Shown here: positions 14,357-17,948 of the stretch, piece after piece
How the letters are laid out: the number at the start of each line of letters is the position of its first letter
Position numbering within the stretch: the first letter of the stretch is position 1
NCBI GenBank assembly: GCA_049414625.1
Contig: JBMSAU010000033.1
Coordinates: 1-17,948 of the forward strand
DNA: 17,948 nt
Source of the DNA: WYEG01 sp049414625
Lineage (GTDB): Bacteria > Desulfobacterota > Thermodesulfobacteria > Thermodesulfobacteriales > Thermodesulfobacteriaceae
Direction: 5' to 3'
Notes under the pieces: generated by a model
The model's input: only the letters and a program-made list of their open reading frames with translations
The model's database searches: none
What the model was told of the DNA's origin: nothing
Made by a program: the position numbers and the translations under genes

Positions 14357-15586
14357 ATGGAGAAAAAGAACAATTCATCAGCTGAGGGCATTATTAGCAA
14401 AGAAGAGTTTACTCAAAATTGGTTGCAGTTTCTTAAAGAATTCTTATCTGGTTCTAAAGGCTTTTATATTTTATTACTTCTTTCTGGTTTGATTGTTTTA
14501 ATATCAACCATGTTTGGTGTTAATGCTATGTATGTTGGCTATAGTCATGTGTATGGAACTTATAGAGAGATTCCTTGGGGGATATTAATTTCAGGCTATG
14601 TTTTCTTCGTTGTTATATCGACAGGTTTAACAATTATTTCTTCTATTGGACATGTCTTTGGAGTAAAATCGTTAATACCAATTGGTAAACGATCTGTCTA
14701 CTTATCAATAGTTACTTTATTTACAGGATTTATGGTAATCTTTTTCGATATTGAAAATCCATTTAGAATGGCTATTTGGAATGTGCTGTCACCCAATTTA
14801 ACTTCTAACATTTGGTGGATGGGAACCTTATATAGTATTAGTTTGATATTTTTGACATTTGAATTCTTATTGATTCTTTTAAGGAAATATCGATATGCTA
14901 TGATATTTGGTCTTTTAACATTGATTAGTAAAGTTTTGGCTATAAGTAATCTTGGTGCTGTTTTTGGTATGCTTTACGGTAGAGACTTTTGGTATGGTCC
15001 TTTTATACCAATATATTTAGTTGCCTCTGCAATATCATCAGGCTGCACAGCTATTATATTTTTCACCTATCTTGGGTATCGTATTAGAAATGAAAGATTT
15101 GATAAATCTATGGAATTAGCCTTGCATGTTGTGGGTAAACTTTGGGCTCTATCATTAGCAATATTGATATTTATGGTCTTTTGGAATATAATAACTGGTC
15201 TAGTTGGTAGCGAGGCACAAAGATTAGCAATTAGGGAATTGATATTTGGAAAATATGCCGCTAACTTTTGGTTTTTTGAGATTTTTCTCGGTTTAATTAC
15301 ACCCTTTTTCCTACTTTTTGTTTCGAAGTTTAGAAACTTTAATCAGATGTTTGCTGCATCTTTGCTTTCTTTTATCGGTATTTTCTTTATGAGGGTTGAC
15401 ATGGTAGTTATCGGTCAAATAGTTTCTCATTACTTCGAGTATAAAGTAACGGATTTTCCTGTTATTTTGACGTATAAACCTACGCTTCATGAAATTATGA
15501 TTATAATTGGGGCTTGCGCATTTTGTATATTTTCATTTTTAATTGGAGAAAAGGTCTTTAAAGGTCATCATACTGAAATTCACTAA
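14357..15586 (+). CDS. NrfD/PsrC-like polytopic membrane protein
   Basis: A 409-residue integral membrane protein with about ten predicted helices. The early IPWGILISGYVFFVVISTGL segment followed by SSIGHVFG is characteristic of the NrfD/HybB/DsrP family, which exchanges electrons between menaquinol and a partner iron-sulfur subunit without its own heme. A charged cytoplasmic N-terminus of about 35 residues precedes the first helix. ATG 14357 follows a G-rich AGGGGGGGAGG, with GGAGG unusually close to the start. It lies 13 bases before a ferredoxin subunit of the PsrB/DsrO type, the usual partner. Composition is more AT-rich than in qmoABC. The parts list (NrfD, ferredoxin, c cytochrome) resembles DsrPOJ or other quinone-linked complexes of sulfate reducers, but DsrM and DsrK partners are absent here. 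The assigned family is secure; the physiological partner is not. Confidence 0.9.
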   Translation: MEKKNNSSAEGIISKEEFTQNWLQFLKEFLSGSKGFYILLLLSGLIVLISTMFGVNAMYVGYSHVYGTYREIPWGILISGYVFFVVISTGLTIISSIGHVFGVKSLIPIGKRSVYLSIVTLFTGFMVIFFDIENPFRMAIWNVLSPNLTSNIWWMGTLYSISLIFLTFEFLLILLRKYRYAMIFGLLTLISKVLAISNLGAVFGMLYGRDFWYGPFIPIYLVASAISSGCTAIIFFTYLGYRIRNERFDKSMELALHVVGKLWALSLAILIFMVFWNIITGLVGSEAQRLAIRELIFGKYAANFWFFEIFLGLITPFFLLFVSKFRNFNQMFAASLLSFIGIFFMRVDMVVIGQIVSHYFEYKVTDFPVILTYKPTLHEIMIIIGACAFCIFSFLIGEKVFKGHHTEIH

Positions 15587-15599
15587 GGGAGGGAAGGGG

Positions 15600-16352
15600 A
15601 TGAACTGGAAAGAATTTTTTAAGAATTTAAGAACGGAAGAGCAAGGATGCGTGCCCGATGAGACAAAAAGAGAGTTTTTAAAAATAGGATTGATCATTAC
15701 GGGAGTGGCAGCAGGGGGGAGTTTGCTCCACGTAGTATCAGTGGTTGCTGAAGGCTTGGCTACTTCAGAGGAACTTCATAAAGAATATCCATACAAACCT
15801 CACTATTCGATGGTTTTTATAGTAGATAGATGTATCAATTGTCAACTTTGTGTTGAGGCCTGTAGGGAAACAAATAATGTCCCTGAATATGGTTGGCGGA
15901 CTAAGATTTTAGAAAGAGTGGACACCAAAGCGGTTGATCAACAAAGCCAATTTATGCCCATTCTGTGTAATCATTGCAATAATCCTCCGTGTGTCCGAGT
16001 CTGCCCAACCAAGGCAACCTACAAGGACAAACAAACTGGGATCATAAAAATGACAAGCTATAAATGCATTGGTTGTAAGGCCTGTATGGTTTCTTGTCCT
16101 TATGATGCCAGATATTATAATGAAGAAAAACGAGCGGTTGATAAGTGTGATTTTTGCTGGGAATCGAGGTTATCTAAAGGGATGGAGATTCCCGCCTGCG
16201 TTGAGGTTTGTCCAGTAGAGGTGCGGATCTTTGGTGATTTGTCAGACCCAAACAGTGAAGTATATAAGATTGTCCATCAAATGGGCAAAGCAGTCTGGGT
16301 TCTTAAACCAGAAACTGGTGCTAAACCAAATGTATTTTACACTATAGGCTAA
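15600..16352 (+). CDS. Tat-exported four-cluster ferredoxin subunit (DsrO/PsrB/HybA type)
   Basis: A 250-residue iron-sulfur protein with 16 cluster cysteines: C78, C81, C84, C88; C123, C126, C131, C135; C156, C159, C162, C166; C183, C186, C200, C204. This is the four-[4Fe-4S] layout of PsrB, NrfC, TtrB and DsrO. Residues 22-28 (TKREFLK) followed by a hydrophobic stretch at 29-50 make a Tat signal in which Lys replaces the first Arg; TtrB of Salmonella is a known natural case of such a KR motif. An upstream start at 15543 would overlap the previous gene and add 19 unlikely residues, whereas ATG 15600 follows a GGGAGGGAAGGGG sequence. It probably relays electrons between the NrfD-like subunit and the adjacent cytochrome at the periplasmic face. 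Confidence 0.9.
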   Translation: MNWKEFFKNLRTEEQGCVPDETKREFLKIGLIITGVAAGGSLLHVVSVVAEGLATSEELHKEYPYKPHYSMVFIVDRCINCQLCVEACRETNNVPEYGWRTKILERVDTKAVDQQSQFMPILCNHCNNPPCVRVCPTKATYKDKQTGIIKMTSYKCIGCKACMVSCPYDARYYNEEKRAVDKCDFCWESRLSKGMEIPACVEVCPVEVRIFGDLSDPNSEVYKIVHQMGKAVWVLKPETGAKPNVFYTIG

Positions 16353-16359
16353 GGAGAGG

Positions 16360-16773
16360 GTAAAGAAAAGAATAATAATTTTAGCTTCAACTATAATTTT
16401 GTGGCTCTCAGACCTTGTATTAAGCGAGATAACTGAGGAGGGTTTTAAATATCAAGAAAGTGAAGAAGCAGGAGGCCCAGAAATAGAATACACAAAGCCT
16501 GTGAAGGGGGTGCTGTTTAGTCATAAGCTTCATGTTAAAGATCTTGGACTACTATGTGAATCTCGCCATATGGATATCTTTGAGATGGAGGCATTTAAGA
16601 GTCAGAGAAATCCTGATTTCAACATGGACTCTTTGTATAAAGGTAAATACTGTGGAGCCTGCCACGATGGTAAGATAGCCTTTGCATCAAATACTAAGTG
16701 TGCAACTTGCCATATAGGAGTTAAAGGTTTAGAAAGGCTGAAGAAGAAAGCTCAGGCAGTAGAAAAGAAATAA
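16360..16773 (+). CDS. Triheme c7-type cytochrome, damaged start and first heme site
   Basis: The open frame from codon 16360 gives a basic, hydrophobic leader (KKRIIILASTIILWLS), then a c7-like body: VLFSHKLHVKDLGLLCESRH (51-70), NMDSLYKGKYCGACHDG (88-104) and KCATCHIG (113-120). The second and third sites are normal CxxCH. The first reads CESRH, where the family expects CxxCH; one T-to-C change of TGC to CGC at 16564-16566 would explain it. The Shine-Dalgarno AAGGAG (16351-16356) points to codon GTA at 16360 or its neighbours, none a standard start; GTG to GTA would explain that. The in-frame TTG at 16399 would lose the export signal. The gene follows the ferredoxin by seven bases, so it was the periplasmic cytochrome of that module. 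It may be a recent pseudogene, or a functional protein with an odd first heme. Confidence 0.7.
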   Translation, partial: VKKRIIILASTIILWLSDLVLSEITEEGFKYQESEEAGGPEIEYTKPVKGVLFSHKLHVKDLGLLCESRHMDIFEMEAFKSQRNPDFNMDSLYKGKYCGACHDGKIAFASNTKCATCHIGVKGLERLKKKAQAVEKK

Positions 16774-16800
16774 GAAATAATTCATAGAAGAAAGCAAAGA

Positions 16801-16825
16801 CCAGGAGGGTACTTCTTGGCTTTTT
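16801..16825. terminator. Terminator between convergent cytochrome genes
   Basis: CCAGGAGG (16801-16808) pairs with CTTCTTGG (16812-16819) over eight base pairs, two of them G-T wobbles, around a three-base loop, and C plus five T residues follow. Read on the other strand the hairpin is followed by a T-rich run, so it may stop transcripts from both sides. It lies in the 111-base gap between the c7-type cytochrome and the minus-strand multiheme gene. Confidence 0.6.
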
Positions 16826-16884
16826 GATTAGTTCAAATTCTGACTAAAGAGAATGACAGAGTTCCCAGCTAAAAGGGTGCGGCC

Positions 16885-17752
16885 TTATTTTCTCCGTGGC
16901 AAAGGAAGTAATAAAAGTGAGAAATGACAGGTATCGCAATCAAAGGTCTGCACATGGGTGTTATGAGAAAATCTTGCTGGGTTCCCTGCTTTTTGGATAA
17001 CAATATCTTTCATGTTGATAACATCTTTATTTTTGATATGACAGGTTGAGCATACCCTTTCTTGTTCGGAGATGTTGGCAGAAGCAATATTTATTAATTG
17101 CCCTCCATGAGCTACTCTCATATGACAAAAGAAACACGATACTCCAGCTTTAATATGAGAGGTATGTTTTGGGTCGATGTCAGGTGTTCTTCTTACTTTC
17201 TCAGTTAAGATATCTATCATCCCTTTGGCTATTATCCATTCTGGATTTTTAACCTCTTCTAAGGTTCGAAAATGAACAAGTGGGAGCTTGATAAGCCTTT
17301 CTTTACGGAATTTTTCGTTGTAATAATCGGTGTGGCAAAAGAGGCAGCTTTCTGAGGAGACAACCTTGGAAGCATACACCGGGTCAGTAAAGCTTTTGTG
17401 AAGCACCTTAATCATGTGTTCCTACCCAAGGAAGGCAAAGTTGAAGGTGTCCTTTAGCCCTTTGGATTTGATGAAGAAATAGTTAATAATCCCTAGTTTA
17501 GCATGACAATCAAGACAAGCTACATTATGCTTTGCATGGATGTTATCCTTCCAAGTAAAAACTTCTCCTAAAATACCCGGTGCTTCTTTGGGGTGGCATT
17601 TGGCGCAAAACTGAGGTTGACTGGTAAAATGGATGATTTCAATATTGAGGTAGATGATTAATAAAATAAGGATAAATAAAGAAAATAGCACTGTTAAAAA
17701 AATGTTTTTCAACGAAGCTCTTAACTTTAAACAATAATCCCGTATCCCCCAT
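16885..17752 (-). pseudogene. NapC-like six-heme membrane-anchored cytochrome, disrupted
   Basis: A likely start is ATG 17752 behind AAAGGAGGAGGG (MGDTGLLFKVKSFVEKHF). The frame is lost at a run of seven T (plus-strand A run 17695-17701); removing one T joins it to LTVLFSLFILILLIIYLNIE, the membrane anchor, then FCAKCH and CLDCH in NapC/NirT style context. At 17422-17424 an in-frame TAG interrupts FAFLG and EHMIKVLH; reading through it, the same frame runs on with CLFCH, CFFCH, CSTCH and a c7-like HNTHVQTFDCDTCH. That gives six CxxCH sites in about 290 residues. The last residues after CDTCHFS (LLLLPLPRRK) look unlike the family and may reflect a further frameshift. The intact protein would have carried electrons from menaquinol to periplasmic acceptors. 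The lesions suggest a pseudogene or local sequence errors. The stop-separated halves could be mistaken for two genes. Confidence 0.75.
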
Positions 17753-17870
17753 AAGCCCTCCTCCTTTCTCTTAAATTTTAAATTTTCACAATTTTACCTA
17801 AAAAATCTTGGTTGATAATAAATAGAGGGGGTTGTTCAAAAATTTTAATTAAGGATTAAATTATTAAACT

Positions 17871-17948
17871 ATGAGGAGAAGTGTTTTAACTTTGAAGCAT
17901 TTATATAGTTTTGTAAAGTCCTATTTACAGAGGATTGAAAACATAGAG
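17871..17948 (+). CDS. Possible start of a gene running off the window
   Basis: ATG 17871 opens 26 codons without a stop to the edge, beginning MRRSVLTLKHLYSFVKSYLQ, a basic helical start. AAGGA at 17851-17855 is a poor Shine-Dalgarno sequence because it lies 15 bases away. The 118 bases before it are AT-rich and shared with the divergent cytochrome gene. I do not recognise the product; the call rests only on an open frame in a likely divergent position. Confidence 0.3.
   Translation, partial: MRRSVLTLKHLYSFVKSYLQRIENIE

Noticed and set aside
15543..15599. N-terminal extension of the ferredoxin subunit from ATG 15543
   Set aside because: It overlaps the 3' end of the NrfD-like gene, and ATG 15600 has the better ribosome binding site and places the Tat motif near the N-terminus.
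16399..16773. c7-type cytochrome starting at TTG 16399
   Set aside because: This start cuts off the basic and hydrophobic export signal and lies about 40 bases from the AAGGAG sequence; a c-type cytochrome needs export.
14357..16773. Assignment of the module as DsrP, DsrO and DsrJ
   Set aside because: The parts are similar, but DsrM and DsrK are absent and the cytochrome reads as a c7 type; sequence reading alone cannot place it in the Dsr complex.
1..17948. CRISPR arrays, tRNA or rRNA genes, insertion sequences
   Set aside because: Reading through the window I saw no regularly spaced repeats, no cloverleaf or rRNA-like sequence and no transposase; the disrupted genes show no insertion element at their breaks.

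Overview
This window comes from a sulfate-reducing bacterium and carries the cytoplasmic half of dissimilatory sulfate reduction as one plus-strand block: sat, a small conserved gene, aprB, aprA, then qmoA, qmoB, qmoC. The AT-rich sequence and Lys/Glu-rich proteins suggest a thermophile. I favour Thermodesulfobacteria (Thermodesulfobacterium or Caldimicrobium-like), with Thermodesulfovibrio-type Nitrospirota as the alternative. This placement rests on composition and gene content, not on a phylogenetic marker.

Layout. Positions 1-1582 hold gene remains: a frameshifted 2[4Fe-4S] ferredoxin (plus strand), then on the minus strand a response regulator and a histidine kinase, each with several frameshifts; the kinase also lacks its phosphoacceptor domain. 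Positions 1584-4233 (minus) hold intact parB, gatA and gatC in a tight operon that once continued into the kinase and regulator. Positions 4234-4468 are a divergent promoter region. Positions 4469-8824 carry sat, a 119-residue conserved protein, aprB and aprA; a consensus-perfect sigma70 promoter lies just before aprB and a strong terminator follows aprA. Positions 8943-13616 carry qmoABC, preceded by a 15-bp inverted repeat. Positions 13657-14269 carry two related small glycine-rich membrane proteins. The second appears to start at ATA, behind a perfect 11-base Shine-Dalgarno sequence and a possible structured leader. Positions 14357-16773 carry an NrfD-like quinol-oxidising membrane protein, a four-cluster ferredoxin with a KR-type Tat signal, and a c7-type cytochrome with no usable start codon and one mutated heme site. 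Positions 16885-17752 (minus) hold a NapC-like six-heme cytochrome broken by a homopolymer frameshift and an in-frame TAG. A possible plus-strand gene runs off the right edge.

How it works together. Sat activates sulfate to APS, AprBA reduces APS to sulfite, and QmoABC passes electrons from menaquinol (possibly with a soluble co-donor) to AprBA. The NrfD/ferredoxin/cytochrome set looks like a second quinone-linked module with a periplasmic side. Its cytochrome and the neighbouring NapC-like cytochrome both look damaged, while the sulfate-activation genes are intact. The pattern is either selective loss of periplasmic cytochrome wiring and a sensory system, or local sequence error; raw reads would decide between them.
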